DNA of 64,000 bases, from assembly GCF_002287175.1 (NCBI RefSeq), contig NZ_LMVM01000037.1:158999-222998 (forward strand), written 5' to 3'. The translations under genes and the position numbers were made by a program. Source of the stretch: Methanobacterium bryantii (GTDB lineage: Archaea > Methanobacteriota > Methanobacteria > Methanobacteriales > Methanobacteriaceae). Shown here piece by piece: positions 31,633-41,136 of the stretch (position 1 is the first letter of the stretch; each line of letters opens with the position of its first letter). The notes beneath the pieces were generated by a model, which had not been told where the DNA came from, made no database searches, and saw only the letters and a list, made by a program, of their open reading frames with translations.

Positions 31633-32124
31633 CTATTTAAGAGCATCCTTTGCCCTTGTACCGTGTGTTAAAACACTTACGAGTCCTTTCTTTTTAGACT
31701 TTTTACCGATACCTGATAACTTTTTAATGTGTTCAGCCTGTTTTATTAGCTTCATTTTCTCAGTATCTACGATGGAAATGGCTCTTTTGGAACATGCTTT
31801 AACACATGCTGGAGTATCAAGATCAGGGCACTGGCTGCATTTGTGTGCTTTTTTTTCATGTATTGAAATTGCCCCAAATGGACATATGAGCATACATAGA
31901 GAACATCCTATGCATTTTTCAGAATCAATTGATCCCTCATCAATTGCATCTACAGGGCAGATTTTCATACACGGAGCGTCTTCACAATGCTGACAAATAA
32001 TGGGGTAATAAGCGCCTTCGACTTCTCTTACCATGATTCTTGATGTGCCGTGAAGTTTTTCACATGCTCCTTCACAATCTCCACATCCATCGCAAATCTC
32101 TGGTTGAATCAATACTTTTTCCAA
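31633..32124 (-). CDS. porE: Pyruvate:ferredoxin oxidoreductase-associated 4Fe-4S protein PorE
   Basis: Ferredoxin-like protein paired with PorF. Seen: 163 residues, CDGCGDCEGACEKLHG near residue 11, CQHCEDAPCMKICP near 44, CIGCSLCMLICP near 72, CSQCPDLDTPACVKAC near 95, then a basic tail with KKSKKKG. Organised like the operon Fe-S protein of CODH. It lies 12 bases after porB and 10 bases before the porF start. Its C-terminal basic tail of about 45 residues is absent from the other two relatives in the window and may be an interaction region (inference). Confidence 0.92.
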   Translation of the reverse strand: MEKVLIQPEICDGCGDCEGACEKLHGTSRIMVREVEGAYYPIICQHCEDAPCMKICPVDAIDEGSIDSEKCIGCSLCMLICPFGAISIHEKKAHKCSQCPDLDTPACVKACSKRAISIVDTEKMKLIKQAEHIKKLSGIGKKSKKKGLVSVLTHGTRAKDALK

Positions 32125-32136
32125 GAATATATCCCC

Positions 32137-33003
32137 CTATATTTTAAGTTCAGCGCATATACTGTCCACATAATTCTGGATCTTTTCTTTTTCTTCATCC
32201 GCAAGATGTCTAAACCTTTTTTGAGCTTCTAAATATTCATTTACAGGTTTTCTCTGCAGTGGTTTGTATGTTACTTTAAATTCCCCATCTACAATTTCAT
32301 AAAGCAACCATGAACCAGTATCGACAGCTAATCTTCCAAGTTCTATGGTTTTTGATGGATCGTACCCCCATCCGGTTGTACATGGTTGATGGAGGTGGAT
32401 ATAAGCAGGTCCATCGATTTCAGTTGCTTTTTTAACCTTTTTCATGAAATCTTCAGGATATGAAATGGATGCTGTTGCAACGTAAGGAACACCATGAGCT
32501 GCCATTATCATTGGAATGTTTTTCTTTGGCTTATCTTCACCAAAGCTCTCTTTTCCATGTGGTGATGTGGTTGTTGATGCACCATATGGTGTTGCACCAC
32601 TTCTTTGGACTCCAGTGTTCATGTAAGCTTCGTTATCGTAACATATGTAAATTATATTATGTCCCCTTTCCATAGCTCCTGAAAGAGATTGAAGCCCTAT
32701 ATCTGCTGTTCCACCATCTCCAGCAAATACTACTACATTAACATCATCTTTTCCCTGTGCTTTGAGAGCTCTTTCAACACCTGACGCTACCGCTGCAGCA
32801 TTTTCAAATGCTACATGGATCCATGGGATGTTCCATGATGTTTCAGGGTATGGAGTTGTAATAACTTCTAAACAGCCTGTTGCAGATACTGCTACAGTGT
32901 TTTCACCTAGCATTTTAAGTGCAAGTCTTGCGCCTATGGTAGCACCACATCCAGCACAACCTCTGTGCCCAGCAGCAAGAAATTCTTTTTCAGGTACTTC
33001 CAT
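32137..33003 (-). CDS. porB: Pyruvate synthase subunit PorB (thiamine pyrophosphate-binding)
   Basis: Thiamine pyrophosphate and Fe-S subunit of the four-subunit pyruvate:ferredoxin oxidoreductase, which carboxylates acetyl-CoA to pyruvate. Seen: 288 residues, N-terminal cysteines GHRGCAGCGATIGARL (about 13-28) and a TPP motif GDGGTADIGLQSLSGA with the following NEAYMNTGVQRSG (about 94-135). A cysteine in HLHQPCTTGWGYDP (about 205) probably is another cluster ligand. It begins one base before the stop region of porA, so the subunits are coupled. Acetyl-CoA from the CODH/ACS genes earlier in this window is its expected substrate. Confidence 0.96.
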   Translation of the reverse strand: MEVPEKEFLAAGHRGCAGCGATIGARLALKMLGENTVAVSATGCLEVITTPYPETSWNIPWIHVAFENAAAVASGVERALKAQGKDDVNVVVFAGDGGTADIGLQSLSGAMERGHNIIYICYDNEAYMNTGVQRSGATPYGASTTTSPHGKESFGEDKPKKNIPMIMAAHGVPYVATASISYPEDFMKKVKKATEIDGPAYIHLHQPCTTGWGYDPSKTIELGRLAVDTGSWLLYEIVDGEFKVTYKPLQRKPVNEYLEAQKRFRHLADEEKEKIQNYVDSICAELKI

Positions 33004-33004
33004 T

Positions 33005-34156
33005 TTATGCTTCCTCCTCTTTTAAGCCGATCCAATTAATTGTATCGCTTTCAGTAGAATTTTTGGTAATTTCAATTATATTTCTTATATCCTCATTGGA
33101 TACGTCACGCCCTCCAAGACCTAATATAAAGCCTCTCGCATCTACATCCATTTTAGCTTTGATCTCGTTGAACAGGACTCCTCCAATACCCAGTGAGATG
33201 TTTTTATCCAGAACAGCTACTCTATCTGCGTTCTTAATTGCATTGTATATATCTTCTTTAGGGAATGGTCTAAATGCTATTACTCTGAGAAGACCGACTT
33301 TATGTCCTTCTTTTCTCATGTTGTCTATAACTGCCTTTATTGTACCACAAAGTGATCCCATGGCTATGATGATCACTTCAGCGTCATCACACATGTAATT
33401 TTCAACTAAGTCGTACTCACGACCGAATTTTTCAGCGAATTCCTTGTTTACATCCCTTATTATGTCTTTAGCTCCTTCCATAGCTACTTCCATGTCATGC
33501 CTTGCTTCCATGTAGTAATTAGGATCTGTAAATGTTCCAAGTGACATAGGATCTTTAGGATCAAGATAGGAATGTGTTGGTTTGTATGGAGGTAAAAATT
33601 CATCTACTTCTTCCTGTGTTGGGATATCTACAGGTTCAACTGTATGGGTGAGATAGTATCCGTCTACACAGACCATACTTGGAAGTAAGACTTTTTCGTT
33701 TTCAGAAATTTTGTAAGCCTGTAATACAAAGTCAAGAGCTTCTTGAGCATCTTCAGCAAAGAACTGCATCCATCCGGTGTCTCTTTGTGAGATTGAATCT
33801 TGTTGATCGTTCCATATGCTTAATGGTGCTGATAATGCCCTGTTTGCATTTCCCATTACTATTGGGTTTCTTAAACCAGCTGCTGCAAATAAGATCTCGT
33901 GCATTAATGCTAAACCCTGGGAGGATGTTGCAGTAAATACTCGAACACCTGTACCGGATGCACCTACTGCAGCACTTATTGCACTGTGTTCTGATTCAAC
34001 TCTTATGTATTCTGCGTTTAAATCTCCATTTGCAACAAAGGTTGCCAGATATTCTGAGATGGTTGTTTGTGGAGTTATAGGATAAACAGGTACGACTTTT
34101 GGTTTTGCAAGTTTAACTGCTTCTGCAATAGCCCTGTTTGCTGTAATAACTTTCAT
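33005..34156 (-). CDS. porA: Pyruvate synthase subunit PorA (alpha)
   Basis: Alpha subunit of pyruvate:ferredoxin oxidoreductase. Seen: 383 residues, N-terminal VVPVYPITPQTTISEYL and ESEHSAISAAVGASGTGVRV, both diagnostic of the 2-oxoacid oxidoreductase alpha chain, with the TATSSQGLALMHEIL segment. The C-terminal part carries the VGLLRVIAFRPFP transketolase C-like domain. Follows porD after one base and precedes porB by one base. Secure. Confidence 0.96.
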   Translation of the reverse strand: MKVITANRAIAEAVKLAKPKVVPVYPITPQTTISEYLATFVANGDLNAEYIRVESEHSAISAAVGASGTGVRVFTATSSQGLALMHEILFAAAGLRNPIVMGNANRALSAPLSIWNDQQDSISQRDTGWMQFFAEDAQEALDFVLQAYKISENEKVLLPSMVCVDGYYLTHTVEPVDIPTQEEVDEFLPPYKPTHSYLDPKDPMSLGTFTDPNYYMEARHDMEVAMEGAKDIIRDVNKEFAEKFGREYDLVENYMCDDAEVIIIAMGSLCGTIKAVIDNMRKEGHKVGLLRVIAFRPFPKEDIYNAIKNADRVAVLDKNISLGIGGVLFNEIKAKMDVDARGFILGLGGRDVSNEDIRNIIEITKNSTESDTINWIGLKEEEA

Positions 34157-34157
34157 C

Positions 34158-34400
34158 TTATCCTCTCTCCATTTTAATAGCTTTTACAGGACACTCATGG
34201 GCACAAATCCCGCATCCTTTACAATAATCATAATCTATATCAGTTTCTTTAGTTATGCACCCTTCTGGGCAAAATAAAAAACAATTTTCACAATTAATAC
34301 ATTTGTCTTTATCTAAAACAGGTTTAAATGTTCTCCAACTTCCTGTTTTATTTTTGACACTGCTTCCAGGTTCTTTAACAGTTGCTCCTATGGCTGTCAT
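34158..34400 (-). CDS. porD: Pyruvate synthase subunit PorD (2x[4Fe-4S] ferredoxin-like)
   Basis: Delta subunit that passes electrons out of the enzyme. Seen: 80 residues with two cluster motifs, CINCENCFLFCP near residue 38 and CKGCGICAHECP near 62, after a short N-terminus containing the family-typical SWRTFKPVLD. It lies eight bases after porC and one before porA. Confidence 0.95.
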   Translation of the reverse strand: MTAIGATVKEPGSSVKNKTGSWRTFKPVLDKDKCINCENCFLFCPEGCITKETDIDYDYCKGCGICAHECPVKAIKMERG

Positions 34401-34408
34401 GAAATCAC

Positions 34409-34939
34409 CTATTTTTTAATTTTTTCATAGGCTATTTTAGCTGCATTAGCGTTCTTTTCACCTATTTTTCCGGGGAAAGTTTCTTTAGTTACTTTAATAA
34501 GGGAATCTAGTGAAACTATATTAGTTACTCCTGCGAATGCTCCTAACATAACTGTATTAACAATTGGAACTCCTAAAATATCCAGAGCAATTCCTGTGGC
34601 GTCAATATTATATGAGTCTACATTTTCTCCAAGATTAACGTCATCTGTGGTATTTATAACTACTTTTCCACCATCTTTAAGCCCTGATAATACATCTACT
34701 GCTTCTAAGAGAGTTTCATCCAATACAATAACATGATCAGGATTATAAACTTGATATCTTCTTCTTATTGGTTTATCGTTTATTCTTGTAAAAGCCATGA
34801 CTGGTGCACCTTTTCGTTCAGCACCGAAGAACGGGAACGCTTGACAATACTTTCCATCTTCAAAAGCTGCTTTTGCTAAAATTTCAGCAGCAGTCACTGC
34901 ACCCTGTCCACCACGTCCATGAAATCGAATTTCGATCAT
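34409..34939 (-). CDS. porC: Pyruvate synthase subunit PorC (gamma)
   Basis: Gamma subunit of pyruvate:ferredoxin oxidoreductase. Seen: 176 residues beginning [21 protein letters not shown], with the family segments [19 protein letters not shown] and [11 protein letters not shown] longer frame starts at 34969, but the ATG at 34939 has a perfect GGAGGT five bases upstream. First gene of the por operon, transcribed from the promoter at about 34975-34996. Confidence 0.96.
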
Positions 34940-34969
34940 ACTGTACCTCCATTCCTCATGTATAATCAT

Positions 34970-35450
34970 TATAAATTAGGATATATATATATTTTTAATC
35001 ATGACAAATTTTATTTTTGTAATATTATTTGATTATAGATAGAGGATAAAAAAATTCAATTCTTAAATATATTTTCTTAATATAAATAGAGAACTGTCAA
35101 ATGAAAATAAACAGGTGTGAAGTCCTAATAAAAAATATCTAATTACTATTTTTAGTCATAGTTATACAATCTTTTTATAAATTATAGCAATTGTTAACTT
35201 TTTTAAAGAATAAATTATCTGAAGATGAAAATATATTGGGGGTAACATAAGGCATTCAATTCTGTATATATGAAAAAAGGACTATAATAAATTTATTTTG
35301 GATAAATAATCGATAATATTGTCTTATTATTATAATATGACTGTTAATAAATCTAAAATTTTGGGGATATTAATTTTTAGATAACTTTATACTAATTAAA
35401 AGTATTATATTACCATTAGAAATTGCTTGTATTTTAGTGGAGGCAAAGTA
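34970..35450. promoter_or_regulatory. Regulatory gap with the por promoter
   Basis: Minus strand AAAATATATATATATCC (about 34980-34996) is a strong TATA box for porC. The remainder is AT-rich, with no gene seen on either strand. On the plus strand a GGAGG ribosome binding site (35438-35442) marks the start of the next gene. Confidence 0.55.
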
Positions 35451-35969
35451 ATGGATTCAACAGAAATAGATAGAGATCAGTTAGGTATATGGATTGATAG
35501 TGCGGTAAAAAATTATGATAAGGTACCTAAAAAGGACATTTATCGTAATATTGGGGCATCTCTAATTTCAATGGGCCTTGAAGCTGATCATGATATGGGA
35601 AGCAGGAGTTTATTAAAGGAGAAACAAACCTTTAACTTTGAAGAAAAACCAATTGATTCAACAAACAGGTTTGTAAATACTATATCTCAGGAAATCCCTG
35701 CTGAAAATGCGGAAAAGGCAGGGAAAGACTTCTGGGAAATTTTTAAAAAGAAAGCTAAGGATAATATCTGTGGAAACAGTGGCATAGTTAAACTTTTAGA
35801 AGATAAAAAAATAAATGAAGCACTGGAAAAGATAGTTCCAACTGTACTGATCGCAATGGGGGTATCTGGGTTAGGAGCTCCTGTAATAACGGTTATAGCT
35901 ATTGGGGTACTTATGCTTCTTTTAAAAGCAGGAATAGAAAGTCTGTGTGAATTAGGGAGTACCAGTTAA
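35451..35969 (+). CDS. Uncharacterised protein with C-terminal hydrophobic segment
   Basis: Not recognised. Seen: 172 residues from the ATG at 35451 (GGAGG seven bases upstream; the frame begins earlier at 35427 without support). The N-terminal about 130 residues are polar and helical, with a repeat of aspartate/lysine-rich segments. The last part (about 128-165) contains two hydrophobic helices (VPTVLIAMGVSGLG and PVITVIAIGVLMLLL), so it may be anchored in the membrane. Stands alone between the por operon and the dihydropteroate synthase-like gene, with promoter-like DNA on both sides. Confidence 0.65.
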   Translation: MDSTEIDRDQLGIWIDSAVKNYDKVPKKDIYRNIGASLISMGLEADHDMGSRSLLKEKQTFNFEEKPIDSTNRFVNTISQEIPAENAEKAGKDFWEIFKKKAKDNICGNSGIVKLLEDKKINEALEKIVPTVLIAMGVSGLGAPVITVIAIGVLMLLLKAGIESLCELGSTS

Positions 35970-36230
35970 AATTTATTTATTTTTTTTATTATTTCTTTTA
36001 AGTTGCCGTTTTCTGACATATCTTTAAGAGTTAAATCTAATAATTATAAACTACTTATTGAATTTAATTAACAGTTAGCTCATGACCAGGACATTTGGCA
36101 TTGCCTTAAGGGTATCTCGAGTTAATTTTAAACGAGATTTAAACCAGTTAATCAATGATTTATAAAATTTAAAGTGTATTTGGGTCGTGAGCGATTATCG
36201 ATACTTCTCAATTAATTTGTAAGTGGTAAC

Positions 36231-37799
36231 ATGAAAATCTTAATAGTAACAGGTAAACTTGCAGGTAAGCTGGTTAAGGATATTTCAAGCAAATCTAAGC
36301 AAGAAGTGTATACTCATGTAGTAGATACACCAATTGCAGCATTTTTAACTCCTCGGAAAATATTGAAAGAACTGAACAACCTGGAAAACGTTGATGTTCA
36401 GTCTTATGATGTAATTATAACTCCTGGACTTATACGTAAAGATGTAAATGTTATATGTGAAGAAACTGGAATTCCAACCTATAAAGGCCCAAAAGACGCT
36501 GCAGATTTAAATGTAATCCTTGAAATGGTGGATGAACTGGAACTTTCATCTCAGATACCTGCAGATAAATTAATTGAAGAAGAACTGAAGAAGCGGGCCT
36601 TGAAGTTTATAGATGACTTTGAGAAGGATGAAAAAAACACTAAAAAACTTCTTAAAAAGCCTGAAAATATCCTTGTAGGTAACCTGCCTGTGGGTGAAGA
36701 CTTTCCAATGAGGGTACTGGCTGAAATTGCAAATGCACCTTTACTCAGTAAAGATGAACTCCTGAAGCGGGCAAAATATTTTGTAGAAAACGGGGCTCAG
36801 ATGATAGATATTGGAATGATTGCCGGTGAAAATAAGGCCGATAAAATTCCAGAAATGGTAAAATTATTGAAAGAAAATCTAAATGGCATCCCTATAAGTG
36901 TTGATACTTTGAATCCTGTAGAAATTAAAGCAGGGATTGAATCAGGGGTTGATATGGTTTTAAGCCTTGATCACGGCAATTGTGAGGGAGTACTGCCTTT
37001 GATGGAAGAAAAACAGATTCCTGCAGTTATACTGCCAACAGATTTCGGAAAGAACTGGGTACCTCATACTGTGGAAGAACGTGTTAACTCACTGGAAAGT
37101 CTCGTAAAAAAATGTAGAAAAATCGACGTGATAGCTGATTTAATTCTGGACCCTATTAACAGTAAGAGCATAGTTGAGTCAATAATAGCGTGCCATGATT
37201 TCAAAGCACGAAACAAAGCGCCTTTATTCTTTGGAGTCGGAAATGTCACTGAGCTCCTGGATACAGATTCTGTTGGGGTAAATGCTCTGTTATCTGGAAT
37301 TGCAATGGAACTTGGGGCGAGTATTTTATTTACACCTGAAGAAAGCGGTAAAACACTTGGAAGTGTCCATGAACTTTCAGTTTCGTCAAAAATGATGTTT
37401 CTCTCAAAACACAGGGGTTCTACAGCAAAAGATCTGGGTATAAACCTTATAATTTTAAAGGATAAACATAGGGGAGAAACATTAATTGAAGAAGTTGATG
37501 CACCTGTATTGGAAGGTGCAGAAAACTATAAATTCACTCAGGACCCTAAAGGGAGCTTTAAAATAATAGCCGAAAATGGTTTTATAAAGGCGGTGCACTA
37601 TATTCATTTGAAGCCGGATATGGTCATTAAAGGTGAGACTGCAAAAAGTGTATATGATGAAATAATTAAGCAGGAACTTGTTTCAAGAATTGAACACGCA
37701 ACATACCTTGGTGCCGAGCTTCAAAAGGCAGAAATAGCAGCCAAACTTAATAAAAATTATATTCAGGATTTTCCATTATTTAAAAATTTAGATTATTAA
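36231..37799 (+). CDS. Dihydropteroate synthase-like protein (methanogen type)
   Basis: Archaeal dihydropteroate synthase-related protein (the MJ0107-type family), thought to act in methanopterin biosynthesis; the exact reaction is not settled to my knowledge. Seen: 522 residues. An N-terminal domain (1-150) starts MKILIVTGKLAGKLVKDIS. A DHPS-like TIM barrel (about 155-400) follows, with LVGNLPVGEDFPMRV, AQMIDIGMIAG and GIPISVDTLNPVEI, matching the pterin-binding strands (the D of IDIG and SVDT). A C-terminal domain carries MMFLSKHRGSTAKDLGINL. ATG supported by GTGGT. Sits upstream of the NcsA gene, in the same direction. Family secure. Confidence 0.9.
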   Translation: MKILIVTGKLAGKLVKDISSKSKQEVYTHVVDTPIAAFLTPRKILKELNNLENVDVQSYDVIITPGLIRKDVNVICEETGIPTYKGPKDAADLNVILEMVDELELSSQIPADKLIEEELKKRALKFIDDFEKDEKNTKKLLKKPENILVGNLPVGEDFPMRVLAEIANAPLLSKDELLKRAKYFVENGAQMIDIGMIAGENKADKIPEMVKLLKENLNGIPISVDTLNPVEIKAGIESGVDMVLSLDHGNCEGVLPLMEEKQIPAVILPTDFGKNWVPHTVEERVNSLESLVKKCRKIDVIADLILDPINSKSIVESIIACHDFKARNKAPLFFGVGNVTELLDTDSVGVNALLSGIAMELGASILFTPEESGKTLGSVHELSVSSKMMFLSKHRGSTAKDLGINLIILKDKHRGETLIEEVDAPVLEGAENYKFTQDPKGSFKIIAENGFIKAVHYIHLKPDMVIKGETAKSVYDEIIKQELVSRIEHATYLGAELQKAEIAAKLNKNYIQDFPLFKNLDY

Positions 37800-37866
37800 T
37801 TTAATTTGCAATTATTTAAAGCAATAATTCAAGATGTACATTACAAGTTAATTTTAGGTTATAATC

Positions 37867-38799
37867 ATGAAAACATGTACTAAATGCGGCGCGACGCCTG
37901 TAATAATACATAGAAAAGCCTCGGGGCAAATGCTGTGTAAAGACTGCTTCATTGAATCAGCAACTGAAAAAGTTTTAAAAAATATTCGCAGAAATAAGCT
38001 CATAGAACGTGGAGATAAAGTTGCAGTTGCTTTATCTGGCGGAAAAGATAGTGTAATGGTTCTTGATATCGTTAATTCACTCCATGAAAGAAATATAATA
38101 GATCTTTTCGCCATAACCATTGATGAAGGTATAGGAGGATACCGAAAACATGGGGTGGAAATTGCAGCGAAAAATGCCAAAAAATTGGGTATAGATCATA
38201 GGATAGCATCATTTAAGGATTACTTTGGAAAAACACTCGATGAAATTATGCATAATGAGTCAAGGCAGCACGGTGCATGTACCTATTGCGGCGTATTTAG
38301 AAGGTGGATCATTAACAGGGTGGCAAGGGAAGAAAATGCCACTAAAATTGCAACAGGCCATAATTTAGATGATGAAACTGAAGCAATACTGATGAATTAT
38401 CTTGAAGGTAACATAGATAACCTCACAAGAATTGGGGTAAAATCAGAACCTAAAAATGATAAATTCACCATCAAGATAAAACCAATTAGGGAAATTCCAG
38501 AAAAAGAAGTGGCATTATATGTAATTGCCCGTGAGCTGGATGTTCATTTTGATGAGTGCCCTTATTCAAGGGAATCATTCAGGGGAGAAGTTGGAAGATT
38601 TGTAAAAGAACTATCTGCCAATCACCCTACTATAATGTATTCAACCCTTAAAGGCTTTGATAAGATAAAACCTGCCATAAAAAAAGAATTTTCAGGCAAA
38701 AAAGTAAATATGGGAAATTGTATACAATGCGGCGAGCCAGCATCCCATGAATTGTGCAGGGCGTGCTTGTTTGCCAAATCATTAAATGGAGAACAGTAA
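37867..38799 (+). CDS. tRNA 2-thiolation enzyme NcsA/TtuA family
   Basis: ATPase of the PP-loop class that activates tRNA uridine for 2-thiolation. Seen: 310 residues. N-terminal zinc finger CTKCGATP...CKDC (2-26), PP-loop LSGGKDSV (about 57-64), the catalytic-cysteine region CTYCGVFRRW (about 138-147), ATGHNLDDETEAILMNYL (about 162-178), a second conserved cysteine in DECPYSRESFRGEVG (about 223), and a C-terminal zinc finger CIQCG...CRAC (about 281-300). The three cysteines that would bind an Fe-S cluster in TtuA/NcsA are present. Followed directly by a gene for a GG-ending ubiquitin-like sulfur carrier, its expected sulfur donor. Confidence 0.92.
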   Translation: MKTCTKCGATPVIIHRKASGQMLCKDCFIESATEKVLKNIRRNKLIERGDKVAVALSGGKDSVMVLDIVNSLHERNIIDLFAITIDEGIGGYRKHGVEIAAKNAKKLGIDHRIASFKDYFGKTLDEIMHNESRQHGACTYCGVFRRWIINRVAREENATKIATGHNLDDETEAILMNYLEGNIDNLTRIGVKSEPKNDKFTIKIKPIREIPEKEVALYVIARELDVHFDECPYSRESFRGEVGRFVKELSANHPTIMYSTLKGFDKIKPAIKKEFSGKKVNMGNCIQCGEPASHELCRACLFAKSLNGEQ

Positions 38800-38800
38800 C

Positions 38801-39001
38801 ATGGAAGTAAAGGTGATCTTTGGAAAAAAGGAAGAAAACAGAGCAATTCCGGAAGAAACAACCATTAAGGAAGTACTTGATGCAATGGATATCTCTTCTG
38901 AGGCAGTTGTTGTTAAAAGGAACAATGAAATTGTGATAGAAGAAGAATTCCTTGTAGATGGGGATGTAATTGAAGTTATACGTGTTATATATGGGGGATA
39001 A
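38801..39001 (+). CDS. Ubiquitin-like sulfur-carrier protein (SAMP/ThiS/TtuB type) ending in Gly-Gly
   Basis: Seen: 66 residues, beta-grasp pattern (MEVKVIFGKK, TTIKEVLDAMDI, AVVVKRNNEIVIEE, DGDVIEVIRVIYGG), with the C-terminal Gly-Gly essential for thiocarboxylate formation. The ATG at 38801 begins one base after the NcsA stop, with GGAG inside the end of NcsA as a ribosome binding site. A longer frame from 38786 is unlikely. In archaea such proteins act as sulfur carriers for tRNA thiolation or molybdopterin and, as SAMP, as protein modifiers. Next to NcsA the tRNA-thiolation role is best supported (inference). Confidence 0.9.
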   Translation: MEVKVIFGKKEENRAIPEETTIKEVLDAMDISSEAVVVKRNNEIVIEEEFLVDGDVIEVIRVIYGG

Positions 39002-39136
39002 TATTTCTCATGGTTTTAGGGCGTACTAAGTTGAATTCAATGTTTCTTCTCCCATAATTTAAATTTTATAGAATGTATAAATAATAAAAACCAGTATATA
39101 GATAACAAAGTTTGATCCTAACTTGGATGTGAATAT

Positions 39137-40150
39137 GTGGAAACAACTGATGCCATTGAAAACTGCGTTTCAAATCATTTCACTGTAAAAAGTGTTTATA
39201 GAGAGCCAAAATCATTTTATTTTTTAGTTGATGATTACAGCAGAGAGAAATTTCTCCGGCTGGTAGAAGATCTTGATAAAATAGGATACCTACCTTTTAT
39301 TGATGAATATGGGGAGAATTATAAAATAAATATAGTTAATAAGCCTGAATCTGCTGAATCAAAGGTTCATCTCAATATTTTCCTTTTTTTAGTAACAATT
39401 GTTACTACTGTATCTGCAGGATATATGCTTGGAGGGAACATTTGGGAAGGAATAACTTTTTCAATAGCATTATTGGCCATAATTGGATCACATGAAACTG
39501 CACACTTCTTTGCAGCAAGAAAACATGGTGTGAAGGCTACATTACCTTATTTTATACCAGGTATACCTCCAATAGGTACTTTTGGAGCAGCCATAAATGT
39601 AAAATCTGCGATACCAGATAAAAATGCCCTTTTTGACCTTGGAGTCAGTGGGCCTATTGCAGGATTCATTGTAACAATTCCAGTGCTTGTAATTGGTATT
39701 TTATTATCATATCTGGCCCCTATGAGTAGTACAACCATGCAGATGTTTCCATCTCTTCTTATATATGTCCCAATGGCCCTTGCATTTCCTGCTGTACCTA
39801 ACGGGTATGGTGTAATATTAAGTCCAGTAGCTTTTGCTGCATGGGTAGGGACAATCATTACTATGCTCAATTTAATGCCAGTTGCAGTTTTAGATGGGGG
39901 TCACATTTCAAGGTCCATTTTCAATGCGAAAATTCATCATTATGTATCTATAGCAGGCATAGTCGTAACAGTATTCCTCGGATGGTATGCAATGGCATTA
40001 TTAATGGCAGTATTTATTTTATTTATGGCAAAAACACATCCTGGTGCATTAGATAATGTTTCTAAACTCAGCAGAAATAGAAAGATAATTGCAGTATTGA
40101 CAATTGCTATTTTCATTCTCTGCCTGACACCTGCACCCCGAACATTTTAA
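39137..40150 (+). CDS. Site-2 protease family membrane metalloprotease (M50)
   Basis: Intramembrane zinc protease. Seen: 337 residues. The first about 75 residues are a soluble N-terminal domain. They are followed by about seven transmembrane helices, with the zinc-binding HETAH motif (SHETAHFFAARKHG, about 120-133) and the second ligand motif AVLDGGHISRSI (about 251-262, with LDG). The segment PGIPPIGTFGAAINVKS is characteristic of the archaeal/plant EGY-like S2P group. Start is a GTG at 39137, with GATGTGAAT upstream. Substrate unknown. Confidence 0.9.
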   Translation: METTDAIENCVSNHFTVKSVYREPKSFYFLVDDYSREKFLRLVEDLDKIGYLPFIDEYGENYKINIVNKPESAESKVHLNIFLFLVTIVTTVSAGYMLGGNIWEGITFSIALLAIIGSHETAHFFAARKHGVKATLPYFIPGIPPIGTFGAAINVKSAIPDKNALFDLGVSGPIAGFIVTIPVLVIGILLSYLAPMSSTTMQMFPSLLIYVPMALAFPAVPNGYGVILSPVAFAAWVGTIITMLNLMPVAVLDGGHISRSIFNAKIHHYVSIAGIVVTVFLGWYAMALLMAVFILFMAKTHPGALDNVSKLSRNRKIIAVLTIAIFILCLTPAPRTF

Positions 40151-40239
40151 TAGAACTCATAAATTAAAAATTCAGTATTTTAAGTTAATTACAGAATATA
40201 TATGTTAATATTTATTAAAAAATAATAAGAGGAATTTAA

Positions 40240-41100
40240 ATGAAAGTTTACTATGAATGTGCGCCCTGTTTTTTAAGACAGGCCAAAGAAGCACTGGATC
40301 TTGCAACAGATAATCAATCACTTAAAATGGAGATCATGGAAGAACTGGTAGGAGTTGTGTATAATGATTTTCATAAGGGAGCGGTTTCTAACGTTGTTGG
40401 AACTAGGATACACCGAATTATTAAAGATAGAACTGAAAATGAAGACCCATATCTTTTAGAGAAGCGGAAAGGGAATGAGATAGCATTAAAATTCCTCCCA
40501 AAAATTAAGAAAATATTAATTGGGAGAAATGGGCTTGAAACATATATAAAAGCTGCTATTACCGGTAATTTAATAGATTTTGGGGCACTTGGGGTCAACT
40601 TTGATGTTGAAAAAGCTATCTGCAAGAATATGGAAAAAGAAATTGCATTAAATCAAATTGATGAGCTTGAAAATGAACTCAAATCTGCAAAAAATGTCCT
40701 TTACCTGGCAGATAACAGTGGAGAAATAGTCTTTGATAAATTGCTTATAGAAAAGCTTAAAGATTACAATGTAGATGTTACAGTTGCTCTTAAAGAAAAA
40801 CCTATACTTAACGATGCATGTATTGAAGATGCAGTTCAAATTGGGCTTGATGAAGTTGCAAAACTTGTATCAACAGGTACGGACTCAATAGGTATTTTAT
40901 ATGCAGATATATCTGAAGAATTCAAAAAAATTTTTGAAGAAGCAGATCTTGTAATCAGCAAAGGACTTGGAAATTATGAAGGTATAACTGAAATGGAATT
41001 AGGGGATAAACCAGTATTCTGTCTGTTCAACGTTAAATGTAATGCTGTTGCAAAGAGCGTTGGTGCTAACGTAGGGGACAACGTTGTTTTGGAACTTTAA
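40240..41100 (+). CDS. DUF89 family protein (ARMT1-like metal-dependent phosphatase)
   Basis: Member of the DUF89 family, in which characterised proteins are metal-dependent phosphatases acting on phosphometabolites (damage control). Seen: 286 residues, N-terminal CAPCFLRQA motif (the Cys-X-X-Cys group common in archaeal members), and the metal-binding region YLADNSGEIVFDKLLIE (about 160-175). NDACIEDAVQIGLDEV and FEEADLVISKGLGNYEGI follow, the last containing another conserved aspartate. AGAGGAA before the ATG. Starts an apparent pair with the 41137 gene (36 bases away). Confidence 0.88.
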   Translation: MKVYYECAPCFLRQAKEALDLATDNQSLKMEIMEELVGVVYNDFHKGAVSNVVGTRIHRIIKDRTENEDPYLLEKRKGNEIALKFLPKIKKILIGRNGLETYIKAAITGNLIDFGALGVNFDVEKAICKNMEKEIALNQIDELENELKSAKNVLYLADNSGEIVFDKLLIEKLKDYNVDVTVALKEKPILNDACIEDAVQIGLDEVAKLVSTGTDSIGILYADISEEFKKIFEEADLVISKGLGNYEGITEMELGDKPVFCLFNVKCNAVAKSVGANVGDNVVLEL

Positions 41101-41136
41101 TTGTAAAATTATCAAGATACTGTAGTGGGTGATTTG

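Noticed and set aside
31547..31993. Plus-strand open frame of 148 codons across porE/porF
   Set aside because: Antisense to Fe-S proteins; its cysteine- and histidine-rich look comes from the reverse of their cluster codons.
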